Shown: positions 31,117 through 40,598 of the stretch, piece after piece | How the letters are laid out: every line of letters begins with the position of its first letter | Numbering within the stretch: position 1 is the stretch's first letter | NCBI RefSeq assembly: GCF_000278255.1 | Contig: NZ_JH725081.1 | Span: forward strand, 368,268 to 432,267 | Direction of reading: 5' to 3' | Length of the DNA stretch: 64,000 nucleotides | DNA from: Bartonella melophagi K-2C | GTDB taxonomy: Bacteria > Pseudomonadota > Alphaproteobacteria > Rhizobiales > Rhizobiaceae | Program-made: the position numbers and the translations under genes | The notes under the pieces: generated by a model | Databases searched by the model: none | The model's input: the letters and a program-made list of their open reading frames with translations, nothing else | What the model was told of the DNA's origin: nothing

Positions 31117-31755
31117 ATGACAACATTTACAATATTGTTAAATGGAGATATTTTTGTTACTGATCGTTTGCTCAACCAAATTTGCAAAAGCCGAGTCATT
31201 GCTGCTGATGGGGGGATGCGCCATGCTGCAGCATTAAATGTGGTGCCTGAACTTTGGTTAGGGGATTTTGATTCTTGTGATCAAGCTTTACTACACACAT
31301 ATAGTGATGTTCCCCGTAAAGCTTTTCCTGCCGATAAAGATGTAACAGATGGTGCATTAGCATGTCAAAGAGCTTTAAGCGAGGGAGCTCAACGGCTTAT
31401 TTTATGCGGTGCTTTTGGAAGTGAGCGTAGTGATCATAGTCTTTCTCATATGACACAAGCAATAGCCATGGAAGAGCAAGGTATTTCAGTTTTGTTGACG
31501 AGTGGTCGTGAAGAAGGGTGGCCGATTGTATCAAAGCCTTTTTCGTGTGATTTACCTGACGGTTGTCTATTAAGTATTATCGGATTTTCTGATTTACAAG
31601 GTTTAACGGTGTCAGGTGTTCAATGGCCCATTTTGAACCAAAACGTGTCTTTTGGGTCTTCTTTAACACTTTCTAACCGTGTGTGTGGAACTTTTTATGG
31701 TCATTTATACTGTGGCAAAGCTATAATATTAGCATCTATACCTGCTTATTCTTAA
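31117..31755 (+). CDS. Thiamine pyrophosphokinase
   Basis: This enzyme transfers pyrophosphate from ATP to thiamine, making TPP, the cofactor of transketolase encoded later in this window. Of 212 residues, family marks are ILLNGD near the start, AADGGMRHAA, LWLGDFDS and FPADKDVTDGALA (catalytic aspartates), then GAFGSERSDHSLSH. The C-terminal small domain ends with SNRVCGTFYGHLYCGKAIIL. The ATG at 31117 is preceded by AAAGG. Bacterial names include thiN and tnr3; I give no symbol as naming varies. Confidence 0.92.
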   Translation: MTTFTILLNGDIFVTDRLLNQICKSRVIAADGGMRHAAALNVVPELWLGDFDSCDQALLHTYSDVPRKAFPADKDVTDGALACQRALSEGAQRLILCGAFGSERSDHSLSHMTQAIAMEEQGISVLLTSGREEGWPIVSKPFSCDLPDGCLLSIIGFSDLQGLTVSGVQWPILNQNVSFGSSLTLSNRVCGTFYGHLYCGKAIILASIPAYS

Positions 31756-31847
31756 TGTGTAAGAGTAAAGAAGCAAGAATACAAGAGATATAAGGACTGA
31801 TAAAACATATAAATTCATTTTGTTTTTAGCAAAGAAAGGGTTTTGAT

Positions 31848-32009
31848 ATGTTAAAACCAATTTTAACAATGGTAATTGTTTTAGTTGTTAGTTTAAGTTC
31901 AATGGCTTTTAGACACGTTGATCCGGAATTGTTCGATGCTCTTTTTAGTGATTTGCCAGTTGATCATGCGTTAGGGATGTGTGACAGGAAAGATAATTCT
32001 TGGAGATAA
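31848..32009 (+). CDS. Short signal-peptide ORF, diverged copy 1 of lipoprotein array
   Basis: A 53-codon frame whose first 20 residues (MLKPILTMVIVLVVSLSSMA) match the signal peptide of the intact gene at 32659, as does the upstream DNA, including AAAGAAAGGGTTTTGATATG. After the signal the sequence diverges, lacks the lipobox cysteine and ends early. Downstream DNA retains faint similarity to the intact gene (near 32040-32055). I read it as the oldest copy of a tandem array, now at most a short secreted peptide. Confidence 0.5.
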   Translation: MLKPILTMVIVLVVSLSSMAFRHVDPELFDALFSDLPVDHALGMCDRKDNSWR

Positions 32010-32077
32010 CTTAAGAAAATTTGCGATAACTGTGAGTACAGCAGTGCAATTGCCGCTGAATGCTAAATATTTATGCA

Positions 32078-32440
32078 ACTCTTTGTTGCTATTTATAATG
32101 TGGAGACTATATTACTTATATTATAAGCATCTATACTTAATTCCATAAAGCTCTTTTTAATGCATAAATAAAATAGCGGGGGCAGAGAGATATGTGCTAA
32201 TAAGGCATATGGTTTTATTTTTACAAGGAGGGAGTTTTAATATGCCTAAGATCAGTTTTAACAAAAGGCGATTGTTTCAATCATTAAGTTGAACTGAGTA
32301 GTTTATAAAACAACTAAGCAATAAATTGCAGATTATAGTGTTTATGGTGCCCTATTAATGTTTTGGTTGAGGGTGCTTTAAGTAGATACAGAAATTTCAG
32401 GAGTTTTTTAAAAAGTAGCTCCTGGTACAATATTCATAAT
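32078..32440 (+). pseudogene. Degenerate copy 2 of the glycine-zipper lipoprotein gene
   Basis: The segment aligns by eye with 32486-32860: a shared leader (AGCTCTTTTTAATG, then ATAAAATAG), ribosome site GGAGGGAGTTTTAATATG, then an eroded coding region starting at 32242. Recognisable stretches are ACAACTAAGCAA versus ACAACTGAGCAA and AGCTCCTGGTACAATATT versus GGTTCCAGGTGCAGCAATT. The frame stops after 16 codons. Confidence 0.7.
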
Positions 32441-32658
32441 TCATATTATTATGATTCATACCATGATAAACTCATTGTATTTGTAGAACTTTTTATTGCC
32501 ATTTATGGTATGTATAGCAAAGGTATATTGTGAATATCTATACTTATTCTACGAAGCTCTTTTTAATGTATAAGAATAAAATAGTGAGAGCAAAAAGGAT
32601 AAGGGTTGATAGATACATGTAACTTTATTTTGTTTTTAACAAAGGAAAGGGTTTTGAT

Positions 32659-33045
32659 ATGTTAAAGTCAATTTTAACAATGACGATTATTGCAATCGTT
32701 GGGTTAGGCTCAGTAGCTTGCACAACAACTGAGCAAACAGTTGCAGGATATGGTGTTGGTGGTGCTGCATTAGGTGCTTTAGCCGGAACAGCGATTAGTG
32801 GAAGCAGTTCTGGAGCGGTTCCAGGTGCAGCAATTGGTGCTATTGCAGGTACAGTAACAGGTGCTGCTGCTGCTCAGAAAAAACAGCAAATGTCTCAGCA
32901 AGTACCATTGTGCACCTATCGTGATGTGAGAGGTCAACTTTATCAAGCTCCTTGCCCACAACCTGTGCCACAATTATGCACCTATCGTAACACGAGAGGT
33001 CAGCTTTATCAGGCTCCTTGCCCGCAACTCGTACAGCCTTATTAA
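32659..33045 (+). CDS. Glycine-zipper surface lipoprotein with tandem CTYR repeats
   Basis: A small lipoprotein of 128 residues. The signal peptide ends at lipobox VAC (Cys21). Residues 28-72 are a glycine-zipper (repeated GxxxG with Ala/Ser: GVGGAALGALAGT, then GAIAGTVTGAAA), as in 17-kDa antigen-type and inhibitor-like outer-membrane lipoproteins. After a short basic linker come two near-identical 22-residue units CTYRxxRGQLYQAPCPQ, encoded by a 66-bp direct repeat. It is the only intact member of a three-copy array. Its stop overlaps the ABC-F start by one base (TAATG). Function is unknown; envelope stability or exposure to the host is inference. Confidence 0.85.
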   Translation: MLKSILTMTIIAIVGLGSVACTTTEQTVAGYGVGGAALGALAGTAISGSSSGAVPGAAIGAIAGTVTGAAAAQKKQQMSQQVPLCTYRDVRGQLYQAPCPQPVPQLCTYRNTRGQLYQAPCPQLVQPY

Positions 33046-34868
33046 TGGGCGTACCACTTTTACGACTTGATCGTATTGTTTTAACTTTTGGAACAACCCC
33101 TTTGCTCAATCGGGCTTGCTTATCGGTTGGGCAGGGGGAACGTATTGCACTTGTTGGCCGCAATGGGTGTGGAAAGTCAACACTCTTAAAAATTGCAGCT
33201 GGTCTATTAGAACCCAATGAAGGTGAAATTTTTCACCACCCTCGTGCTTGTGTGCGTTATGTATCACAAAGCTCTGATTTTTCAGGGGGTGATGATGTTT
33301 ATACTTGTGTAGAGGCTGGTTTAAACGATGGGCATGATGTTCAATGGGTGCAGACCCTTCTTAGAGATCTTGGTTTTGTTGGGACTGAGAAATTAGCAAC
33401 GCTTTCTGGTGGAGAAAAGCGGCGCGTATCCTTACTGCAGGCGATTGCAGCAAAGCCAGATATTCTTTTATTAGATGAACCGACCAATCATCTTGATGTA
33501 TCAACTATTGAGTGGCTTGAAGGTGTTTTGTGTTCTTTACGTTCAGCTATTGTTGTCATTTCGCATGATCGGCGATTTTTAGAAACAGTGGCGCATTCAA
33601 CAGTGTGGCTTGATCGGGGTGTGACTAAAAGGGTTGAAAAGCGTTTTTCTGCATTTGAAAGTTGGCGTGATAAAGAGCTGGAAAAAGAGGCTCGTGATCA
33701 TCATAAATTGGAGCGTCAGATTGTTCGTGAAGAGCAATGGGTGCGCTATGGAGTAAGCGCAAGGCGCAAGCGTAATGAACGGCGTTTGAGTGCATTAAAG
33801 GAGATGCGAAAACTTCATCGAACCTATAAAGGGCCTGCAGAGCGTGCGCTTTTTGCGGTATCTGAACGCCAAGATTGTGGTCAGTTGGTGCTTGAAGCAA
33901 AACGGATTTCTAAGTCTTATGGTGAGTGCGTTATTGTTAAAGATTTTTCATTGCGTTTGCAGCGTGGTGACAAGATTGGCATTGTAGGTCCCAATGGTAT
34001 CGGAAAAACAACGCTTCTTTCTGTTTTGATTGGCCGCGAGTCGGCAGACAGTGGGGTGATTAAGCATGGGGTTAATGTGGTGATGGCTCTACTTGATCAA
34101 CAGCGGATTTTAAATGGGGAAGAAACTTTAGCACATTATTTGACAGGTGGCAGGGGTGATAGTGTGCTCATTAATGGGCAGCAGCGCCATGTTGTTTCTT
34201 ATCTTAAAGATTGTTTGTTTTTACCCGAGCAAGCTTACACCCCTATTAAAGAATTATCAGGGGGAGAAAGAGCTCGTTTAATGTTAGCGCGGCTTTTATT
34301 ACAACCTGCAAATTGTTTGATTTTAGATGAACCAACCAATGATCTTGATATGGAAACATTGGATTTGCTTCAAGAACTTATTTCTGATTTTGCAGGAACA
34401 GTGATAGTGGTCAGCCATGATAGGGATTTTTTAGATCGGACTGTGTCTCATATTTTAGCACCTGAAGGCAATGGACGCTGGACACTTTATGCTGGTGGCT
34501 ATAGCGATATGATGGCACAAAGAAAGCGGGTTGAACTTGCGCAGCATCAAGAATTGCAAAAGCCTATTGCATGTGATAGTCGAAAAAAAACAGCTTCTTC
34601 CTCAAAAATAAAGCCACGCAGATTGTCTTATAAGCAGGTCTACGCGCTGGAGAACTTGCCTGAACACATAACGCTTTTACAAAATGAGATCAGAAACCTT
34701 GAAAAAGAATTGTCTGATCCTGCACTTTATAGCTGTGATCAGGCTCGTTTTGAGTGTTTATCTGCAGCATTGGAAGAGAAAAAGAGCTTGTGCACGCAAA
34801 AAGAAGAAGAGTGGTTAGATCTTGAGCTTTTGCGTGAAGCTATCGAAAAAGACAATTATTTAAATTAA
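33045..34868 (+). CDS. ABC-F family ATPase, Uup-like
   Basis: This soluble protein of 607 residues has two ABC domains and no membrane segment. The first domain has Walker A GRNGCGKST, signature LSGGEKRR and LLLDEPTNHLD. The linker helices lie about 200-290. The second has GPNGIGKTT, LSGGERARL and LILDEPTNDLD. A C-terminal helical domain (about 520-607, charged coiled coil) is typical of Uup. ABC-F proteins act on ribosomes or, for Uup, on DNA and ribosome quality functions. The ATG at 33045 overlaps the previous stop (TAATG), suggesting coupling to the lipoprotein. Confidence 0.93.
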   Translation: MGVPLLRLDRIVLTFGTTPLLNRACLSVGQGERIALVGRNGCGKSTLLKIAAGLLEPNEGEIFHHPRACVRYVSQSSDFSGGDDVYTCVEAGLNDGHDVQWVQTLLRDLGFVGTEKLATLSGGEKRRVSLLQAIAAKPDILLLDEPTNHLDVSTIEWLEGVLCSLRSAIVVISHDRRFLETVAHSTVWLDRGVTKRVEKRFSAFESWRDKELEKEARDHHKLERQIVREEQWVRYGVSARRKRNERRLSALKEMRKLHRTYKGPAERALFAVSERQDCGQLVLEAKRISKSYGECVIVKDFSLRLQRGDKIGIVGPNGIGKTTLLSVLIGRESADSGVIKHGVNVVMALLDQQRILNGEETLAHYLTGGRGDSVLINGQQRHVVSYLKDCLFLPEQAYTPIKELSGGERARLMLARLLLQPANCLILDEPTNDLDMETLDLLQELISDFAGTVIVVSHDRDFLDRTVSHILAPEGNGRWTLYAGGYSDMMAQRKRVELAQHQELQKPIACDSRKKTASSSKIKPRRLSYKQVYALENLPEHITLLQNEIRNLEKELSDPALYSCDQARFECLSAALEEKKSLCTQKEEEWLDLELLREAIEKDNYLN

Positions 34869-34881
34869 TCCATTGTTTAAA

Positions 34882-35139
34882 TTAATCCATGCCGAGTGCA
34901 TTTTTATAAAGTTGGATGACTGCTTCTTCTTCACTGCGTTCATGATCTTCTTTTTTGCGCAGTCGTATAATGTATCGCACGGCTTTACTGTCAAAACCAG
35001 ATCCTTTAAGTTCAGTATAAACGTCTTTAATATCGTCGGAAATCGCTTTTTTTTCTTCTTCTAATCGCTCAATACGTTCGATAAAAGCGCGTAGTTGGTT
35101 AGCGGATACAGCTTGTGTTTCATCAGTTAGAGTGCGCAT
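34882..35139 (-). CDS. gapR: GapR nucleoid-associated protein (DUF2312/UPF0335)
   Basis: This small helical protein of 85 residues matches the alphaproteobacterial family DUF2312: [20 protein letters not shown], then [24 protein letters not shown]. The Caulobacter member, GapR, clamps overtwisted DNA ahead of replication and aids topoisomerases. The ATG at 35139 has GGAGAAC upstream; the open frame begins five codons earlier without a site. It ends 13 bp from the convergent ABC-F gene, with no clear terminator in between. Confidence 0.93.
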   Translation of the reverse strand: MRTLTDETQAVSANQLRAFIERIERLEEEKKAISDDIKDVYTELKGSGFDSKAVRYIIRLRKKEDHERSEEEAVIQLYKNALGMD

Positions 35140-35409
35140 TATATTGTTCTCCAAGGTATGTACTGTAAATTGGCTCTTTTTGAATTAATAAACTTTTACA
35201 TTAGGGATGCCTGAGAAGTGGAAAAAAAATCAATCGTTTCGCTTTTTTTACAAATTAGCTTTAAATAGTGTGAATGAAGAAATCTATGCGTGAATAAAGA
35301 GAAGATAAGTCTATGTATGGATAAAGGAAAGATAAAAAGAAGACAAAATAAAAATATAATAAATTATGCTTTAAAGTTGCAATATTTTGAAGAAAAAAAG
35401 AAGGGATGA

Positions 35410-35955
35410 ATGTTTTATTGTAAGGACCGTTTTTGTAAGATTGAGCTTGGAAGTGTTAAAAAGCACAAAGGTGTGTTTCAACAGGGAAAACAGAAAAAAT
35501 TGAGGTTTTTTTTATTGAGTGTTCTTCTTTTGTTCTTATTTACTGGATATGTAAAAGCTGATTTTCGGGTTTGTAATATGACTCAAAAAACACTGGGTAT
35601 TGCTCTTGGCTATCGCACACTTTCAGACTGGGTGAGTGAAGGCTGGTGGGTTATTCCACCTACAGTGTGTAAATCTCTGGTCGATGGGCCCCTTTCATCA
35701 CGGTTTTATTATTTATATGCAGAAGATGCACAAAAAAAGGGAAATTGGGTTGGTTCTATAACAATGTGTGTAAAGGATAGCAAATTTATTATTGAAGGTG
35801 TTCATGATTGTTTTGCTAGGGGATTTCAAAAGGCTACATTTGAAGAAATTGATACGGGTGATCAAACTAGTTGGATGGTCCAGTTAACTGATAAGCCTTT
35901 TTTGAATAATTCAATTTCAAAGTCTCCTAATACTTCAGGGGAGGGTTCACCATGA
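35410..35955 (+). CDS. DUF1036 secreted protein
   Basis: The 181-residue protein has a basic N-terminus and a late signal or anchor segment (about residues 31-51, LRFFLLSVLLLFLFTGYVKA) followed by the DUF1036 domain: FRVCNMTQKTLGIALGY, EGWWVIPP and conserved cysteines at PTVCK, TMCVKD and HDCF. The family is alphaproteobacterial and of unknown function. Its stop overlaps the pyk ATG (ATGA), so it is cotranslated with pyruvate kinase, a pairing I recall from other Rhizobiales. AAGGG precedes the ATG. Confidence 0.88.
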   Translation: MFYCKDRFCKIELGSVKKHKGVFQQGKQKKLRFFLLSVLLLFLFTGYVKADFRVCNMTQKTLGIALGYRTLSDWVSEGWWVIPPTVCKSLVDGPLSSRFYYLYAEDAQKKGNWVGSITMCVKDSKFIIEGVHDCFARGFQKATFEEIDTGDQTSWMVQLTDKPFLNNSISKSPNTSGEGSP

Positions 35956-37388
35956 AACGTGCACGTAAGATTAAAATCATTGCTACACTTGGTCCTTCTT
36001 CTTTTTCAATATCAATGATTGAAAAGCTTTTTAAAGCTGGAGCGGATGTTTTTCGAATTAATATGAGCCACACAGATCATGCGACAATGCGTGATGTGGT
36101 TGAGCATATACGGGTTGTTGAAAAGACGCTTTGTCGGCCTATTGGCATTTTAGCAGATTTGCAAGGGCCGAAATTACGAATCGGACGTTTTAAAAATAGC
36201 AAAGAGGATTTGGTTATTGGGCAGAGTTTTACATTAGATAATAAAGATATGCTTGGTGATGCACGGCGTGTTTTTTTACCCCATAAGGAAGTTTTAGCGG
36301 CTGTTAAACCAGGTGATCGTTTGTTGCTAGATGATGGGAAGCTTGAACTTTTGGCTGAAACTTGTGATGATACTTCTATTGAGTGCCGTGTGATTGCTGG
36401 AACACATATTTCTGATCACAAGGGGATCAACCTTCCTGATACAGTTTTGTCTTGTGGGGTGATGACATCAAAGGATCGTGCTGATCTTATGGCTGTTTTA
36501 GAACAGTCAGTTGATTGGGTGGCGCTTTCTTTTATCCAACATCCGGAAGATATTTTATTGGTTCGCAAGCTGACACAAGGCAAAGTATCCTTGATGGCTA
36601 AGATCGAAAAACCTCAGGCTTTAGAGCATATAGAAGACATTATTGATGTGTCTGATAGTCTTATGATTGCGCGGGGAGACCTTGGGGTGGAAGTACCTTT
36701 AGAACAAGTGCCATCTCTTCAGATGGAAATTATCAAAACATGTCGTTTGGCAGGAAAACCTGTGGTTGTTGCAACACAGATGCTTGAATCAATGATTACA
36801 GCGCCTGTACCAACACGGGCAGAAGTTTCTGATGTGGCTACGGCTGTTTATGCTGGTGTTGATGCGGTGATGTTATCGGCAGAATCAGCTTCTGGTCTTT
36901 ACCCTGAAGAGGCTGTGGGCATGATGGATCGTATTGCAAAGCAGGTGGAGCGCGATCACACCTATACTACAATGGTTAATGCACAGCGCCCCAAACCAGA
37001 GGCAACAGAGCCAGATGCTATTTCTTTTGCAGCGCGTCAGATAGCTGAAACGCTACAGTTGGAAGCTATTGTTGCCTATACTGCTTCAGGTGCGACGGGT
37101 GTGCGTACATCACGTGAACGCCCAAACATACCCATCATTGCTTTATCGCCGATTATTAAAACAGCGCGGCGGTTGGCTTTGGTTTGGGGGCTTCATTGTG
37201 TGGTTAGTGAGGATGCGCATGATTTAGATGATATGGTTCATCGTGCGGCTGCAATCGCTTTTCAGGGAGGCTTTTGTAAGGCAGGTGATCGGTTTATTGT
37301 GATTGCTGGGGTTCCCTTTGGAACGCCTGGTGCAACAAATTTATTGCGTATTGCTTCTTGTTGTTCAAACGTTTCAAAGAGCGTTTGA
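35952..37388 (+). CDS. pyk: Pyruvate kinase
   Basis: This enzyme makes pyruvate and ATP from phosphoenolpyruvate and ADP. The 478-residue protein has the barrel N-terminus KIIATLGPSS, FRINMSH, the metal and substrate site DLQGPKLRIG, the KIEKPQAL lysine with ARGDLGVE, and the C-terminal allosteric-type domain with ASGATGVRTSRERP. An excellent GGGGAGGG site lies just before the ATG, inside the end of the DUF1036 gene. Confidence 0.97.
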   Translation: MKRARKIKIIATLGPSSFSISMIEKLFKAGADVFRINMSHTDHATMRDVVEHIRVVEKTLCRPIGILADLQGPKLRIGRFKNSKEDLVIGQSFTLDNKDMLGDARRVFLPHKEVLAAVKPGDRLLLDDGKLELLAETCDDTSIECRVIAGTHISDHKGINLPDTVLSCGVMTSKDRADLMAVLEQSVDWVALSFIQHPEDILLVRKLTQGKVSLMAKIEKPQALEHIEDIIDVSDSLMIARGDLGVEVPLEQVPSLQMEIIKTCRLAGKPVVVATQMLESMITAPVPTRAEVSDVATAVYAGVDAVMLSAESASGLYPEEAVGMMDRIAKQVERDHTYTTMVNAQRPKPEATEPDAISFAARQIAETLQLEAIVAYTASGATGVRTSRERPNIPIIALSPIIKTARRLALVWGLHCVVSEDAHDLDDMVHRAAAIAFQGGFCKAGDRFIVIAGVPFGTPGATNLLRIASCCSNVSKSV

Positions 37389-37463
37389 CGATTTTAAAGG
37401 GTGTTTTAAAAAAGGTACTCAAAGAAGCCTGTTGAACAGGTGCATACTCTTAACTTTTAGCAA

Positions 37464-37526
37464 AAAGCTTGCAAGGTATAAGGCTTAAAAAATGTGTGGT
37501 TTGTGCTTTGAGTGTTTGCAAGCTTT
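37464..37526. repeat. 11-bp perfect inverted repeat with 41-nt loop
   Basis: AAAGCTTGCAA (37464-37474) and TTGCAAGCTTT (37516-37526) lie between the convergent pyk and zapA genes. The loop is too long for a simple terminator and there is no T tract. It could close a structured RNA; position near zapA recalls 6S RNA in other bacteria, but I cannot find a matching 6S core. Confidence 0.45.
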
Positions 37527-37587
37527 GACATTTAAGTGATTATTTGGACGCATGAGAACCTTATGCTTTATGCTTTTTTCTGTTATT

Positions 37588-37953
37588 TTAAGAGGGTGTG
37601 AGATTAGTCTCATCGTCTTGCAGCAGTAATTGATTAGTCAGCTTTTCAATACGCTTGGTTGTTTCGTGCACAATTTGGCTTAAGGTTTGGTCTCGTTTAG
37701 AGTTTTGTTGTAAGAGAGTTGCATAGCTTTCTTGCAATTTTTTATTTTCTCGTTTTATTTCTTCCATTTCATCGATAATCATAATGCCAGCCATAACGGA
37801 TAAACGATGATCACCGATTTCCCCAAAATCATTTTTCAGGTGTGTGATATATTGATCTAATTGGGCAGCAAGCTGCTGAAGGTGGCTTTCTTGCCCTTTA
37901 TCGCAAGCCATACGATAAATTTTACCATCAATAGTGACAGAAACAGTTTCCAT
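37588..37953 (-). CDS. zapA: Cell division protein ZapA
   Basis: This cytoplasmic protein promotes FtsZ filament bundling at midcell. The 121-residue protein has the globular N-terminus METVSVTIDGKIYRMACDKGQESHLQ-type opening followed by ITHLKNDFGEIGDHRLSVMAGIMI and a C-terminal coiled coil (about 60-115). AAGG lies nine bases before the ATG. It follows the DUF4164 gene by 11 bp, a linkage usual in Rhizobiales. Confidence 0.92.
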   Translation of the reverse strand: METVSVTIDGKIYRMACDKGQESHLQQLAAQLDQYITHLKNDFGEIGDHRLSVMAGIMIIDEMEEIKRENKKLQESYATLLQQNSKRDQTLSQIVHETTKRIEKLTNQLLLQDDETNLTPS

Positions 37954-37964
37954 GGTTTAAACCT

Positions 37965-38240
37965 TCACCTGTCAAGTACAATACGAATTGTTTCCATAGC
38001 ACGAATCAACCGTTTGGAAACCTCTTTATTGGTTATCTCTAGCCGTTCTGCATGGGCTTCTGATTTATCAAGTTCTTGAGCAAGGCGGCTACGATCAGCG
38101 TTCATTTGTTGAATTTCTGCTTCCCATTCATTGTGTTTATCGATAATAGTATGCTGATTGGTAATGGCAGCTTCTAAGTTTCTGAGTGCTTTTTCTAGTT
38201 GCTTTAAAGCTTGTGGCAGAATATCAGTCTCTTGGTTCAT
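37965..38240 (-). CDS. DUF4164 coiled-coil protein, ZapA partner gene
   Basis: This short, almost entirely helical protein of 91 residues contains a long heptad pattern (ALKQLEKALRNLEAAI and the Glu/Arg-rich DKSEAHAERLEITNK stretch). It matches the DUF4164 family by length, composition and position upstream of zapA and divergent from tkt. It may have a ZapB-like role in division, but that is inference from partner and shape only. Confidence 0.82.
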   Translation of the reverse strand: MNQETDILPQALKQLEKALRNLEAAITNQHTIIDKHNEWEAEIQQMNADRSRLAQELDKSEAHAERLEITNKEVSKRLIRAMETIRIVLDR

Positions 38241-38591
38241 AGTGATTATATCCTTTAACTTAAGCCTTTTTATAAAGACGAATCACTCATTCTCTTTTGT
38301 TGCGTAGATTTTATTGTGAAAGATAAAGAATATTTTGGCAAGAAAAACAGGATGTTGATATTAATTAAAAACTGGATTTTTAAACACTGTTGGCATAAAT
38401 GTTATAAGTATAATTGGCATCATATTAAGGGCATAGTTTAAGGGCGTAAAAACGTAAAATTAGAGGCATAAAAAGTGTAAGAAAGAAAATAGAAAGACGT
38501 AATTACAAGACATATACAGCAAAGTATATACGTATTATGAAATGTCTTCAAGTTGTGGAAAAATAACAAATTAAAAAATGGTCGATCATTC
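38241..38591. other. Spacer between DUF4164 gene and tkt
   Basis: About 350 bp of A-rich DNA between divergent genes, with scattered short repeats of the type GGCATAAAAA/GGGCGTAAAAA. It must hold both promoters. I cannot name binding sites. Confidence 0.35.
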
Positions 38592-40598
38592 ATGACAAAT
38601 ACTGAACAACAGAATCAAATGGCCAATGCTATTCGCTTTCTTGCTATTGATGCGATTGAAAAAGCACAGTCTGGTCACCCTGGCTTGCCAATGGGGGCGG
38701 CTGATATTGCGACAGTTCTTTACACAAAATTTTTAGTTCATGACCCCAAAAAACCTCGTTGGCCCAACCGCGATCGCTTTATTTTGTCGGCCGGGCATGG
38801 GTCAATGTTGCTTTATGCTTTAATGTATCTTTCAGGCTATGAAGATGTCTCTCTTGATGATATCCGCAATTTTCGCCAAATGGGTTCTAAAATCGCTGGG
38901 CATCCAGAATATGGTCATGGTGCAGGAGTTGAGACAACCACCGGACCACTTGGACAGGGGCTGGCCAATGCTGTGGGGATGGCATTGGGTGAGCGTTTAT
39001 TAAACGCACGTTTTGGTGATTTGATCAACCATTATACTTATGTTTTGGTCGGCGATGGATGTTTAATGGAAGGCATAGCTCAAGAAGCAATTTCACTTGC
39101 TGGTCATTTAAAACTAAATAAGCTGATTGTATTTTGGGATGATAATGATATATCGATCGATGGGGCTATCTCTCTTACAGATAGTACAGACCAAGTGGCG
39201 CGTTTTAAAGCGTGTGGTTGGAATACCATTAAGGTCAATGGGCATAATCAAAGTGCATTGACACGAGCCATTGAGACAGCACAAATTTCTGATAAACCCA
39301 CTCTCATTGCGTGTAAAACAATTATTGGTTTTGGGGCACCTCGTAAAGGGGGGACTAATAAGATTCATGGGTCACCTTTGGGGGCAGAAGAAATTGCTGC
39401 AACCCGTAAAGCTTTAGGTTGGGCACAAGAGCCTTTTGTTGTTCCTGCTGATATTCTTGATAGTTGGCGTTTGGCAGGTCTTAGTGCTGCAAAAAAACGA
39501 AAAAAGTGGGAAGCACAGCTTTCTGCTTTACCTGTGTCAAAGCGGGCTGAATTTGAACGGTTGATGCGTGGCGATCTTGTAAGTAGCTTTGAGAATGTAC
39601 TTGATGAATATAAAAAACAATTGGTTCTAGATTGTCCGCATGTTGCAACGCGTAAAGCTTCTGAAATGGCTCTTGAAGTCATTAACGGAGTGGTTGTTGA
39701 AACCATTGGTGGTTCTGCTGATTTAACCGGTTCCAACTGTACAAAAACAAGTCAGATGAAAAGCATTACTGCTGAGAATTTTTCAGGCCGTTATTTGCAC
39801 TATGGTATTCGCGAGCATGCAATGGGTGCAGTGATGAATGGCCTTGCTCTTTATGGAGGGTTCATTCCTTATGGTGGGACTTTTTTATGTTTTTCTGACT
39901 ATATGCGCCCTGCCATGCGTTTGTCTTCCTTAATGGGGTTGCGGGTGATTTATGTAATGACCCATGATTCCATCGGTCTTGGTGAGGATGGGCCGACTCA
40001 TCAGCCAGTAGAGCATTTGGCTTCTTTGCGCGCACTTCCTAATCATTTTGTTTTCAGGCCTGCTGATGCTATGGAAACGGTGGAATGTTGGCAATTGGCT
40101 TTGAAAGCATGTAAGACGCCTTCTACTTTGGCTTTGAGCAGGCAAAATTTACCGCTTTTGCGCCGGGATTATAAAGAGGACAATTTGTGTATGCTTGGTG
40201 CTTATGAATTACTGATGGCAAGTGATACGGCTCGAGTTACCCTTTTTGCTTCAGGTTCAGAAGTGGAAATTGTTGTAAAAGCTCATGCTATTTTAGAAGA
40301 GAAGGGTATTCCAACGCGTGTGGTTTCGGTCCCTTGTTTTGAGCTGTTTTTTGAACAATCTGCTGCCTATCAAAATGCTTTAATTGGCAATGCACCCCTT
40401 AAAATTGCTGTTGAGGCAGCCATTCGGCAAGGGTGGGATTATTTTATTGGCAGTGATGGTGTATTTATTGGTATGGAAGGATTTGGTGCAAGTGCACCGA
40501 TGGACGATCTTTATATGCATTTTGGGATTACATGTGAAAATGTAGTTGCTGTTGTTGAAGAAAGATTGAAACAAATCAATGAGGGAAAAATCAAATGA
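38592..40598 (+). CDS. tkt: Transketolase
   Basis: This TPP enzyme moves two-carbon units between pentose-phosphate and glycolytic sugars. The 668-residue protein has [23 protein letters not shown] at the start (catalytic His in SGHPG), the TPP motif VGDGCLMEG followed by [10 protein letters not shown], and the second-domain [13 protein letters not shown] with catalytic glutamate. I chose ATG 38592 (MTNTEQQ) by family length; the frame extends 13 codons upstream. Its stop overlaps gap (ATGA). It starts the tkt-gap-pgk-fba cluster, joining the pentose pathway to lower glycolysis. Confidence 0.96.
   Translation: MTNTEQQNQMANAIRFLAIDAIEKAQSGHPGLPMGAADIATVLYTKFLVHDPKKPRWPNRDRFILSAGHGSMLLYALMYLSGYEDVSLDDIRNFRQMGSKIAGHPEYGHGAGVETTTGPLGQGLANAVGMALGERLLNARFGDLINHYTYVLVGDGCLMEGIAQEAISLAGHLKLNKLIVFWDDNDISIDGAISLTDSTDQVARFKACGWNTIKVNGHNQSALTRAIETAQISDKPTLIACKTIIGFGAPRKGGTNKIHGSPLGAEEIAATRKALGWAQEPFVVPADILDSWRLAGLSAAKKRKKWEAQLSALPVSKRAEFERLMRGDLVSSFENVLDEYKKQLVLDCPHVATRKASEMALEVINGVVVETIGGSADLTGSNCTKTSQMKSITAENFSGRYLHYGIREHAMGAVMNGLALYGGFIPYGGTFLCFSDYMRPAMRLSSLMGLRVIYVMTHDSIGLGEDGPTHQPVEHLASLRALPNHFVFRPADAMETVECWQLALKACKTPSTLALSRQNLPLLRRDYKEDNLCMLGAYELLMASDTARVTLFASGSEVEIVVKAHAILEEKGIPTRVVSVPCFELFFEQSAAYQNALIGNAPLKIAVEAAIRQGWDYFIGSDGVFIGMEGFGASAPMDDLYMHFGITCENVVAVVEERLKQINEGKIK

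Noticed and set aside
30969..31199. 77-codon upstream extension of the M48 protease that overlaps thiN
   Set aside because: The internal ATG at 30968 has a ribosome site and puts the signal peptide and lipobox at the normal place.
37389..37587. 6S RNA gene next to zapA
   Set aside because: Only the inverted repeat is visible; I could not fit the central bubble or the conserved core, so it is listed only as a repeat.
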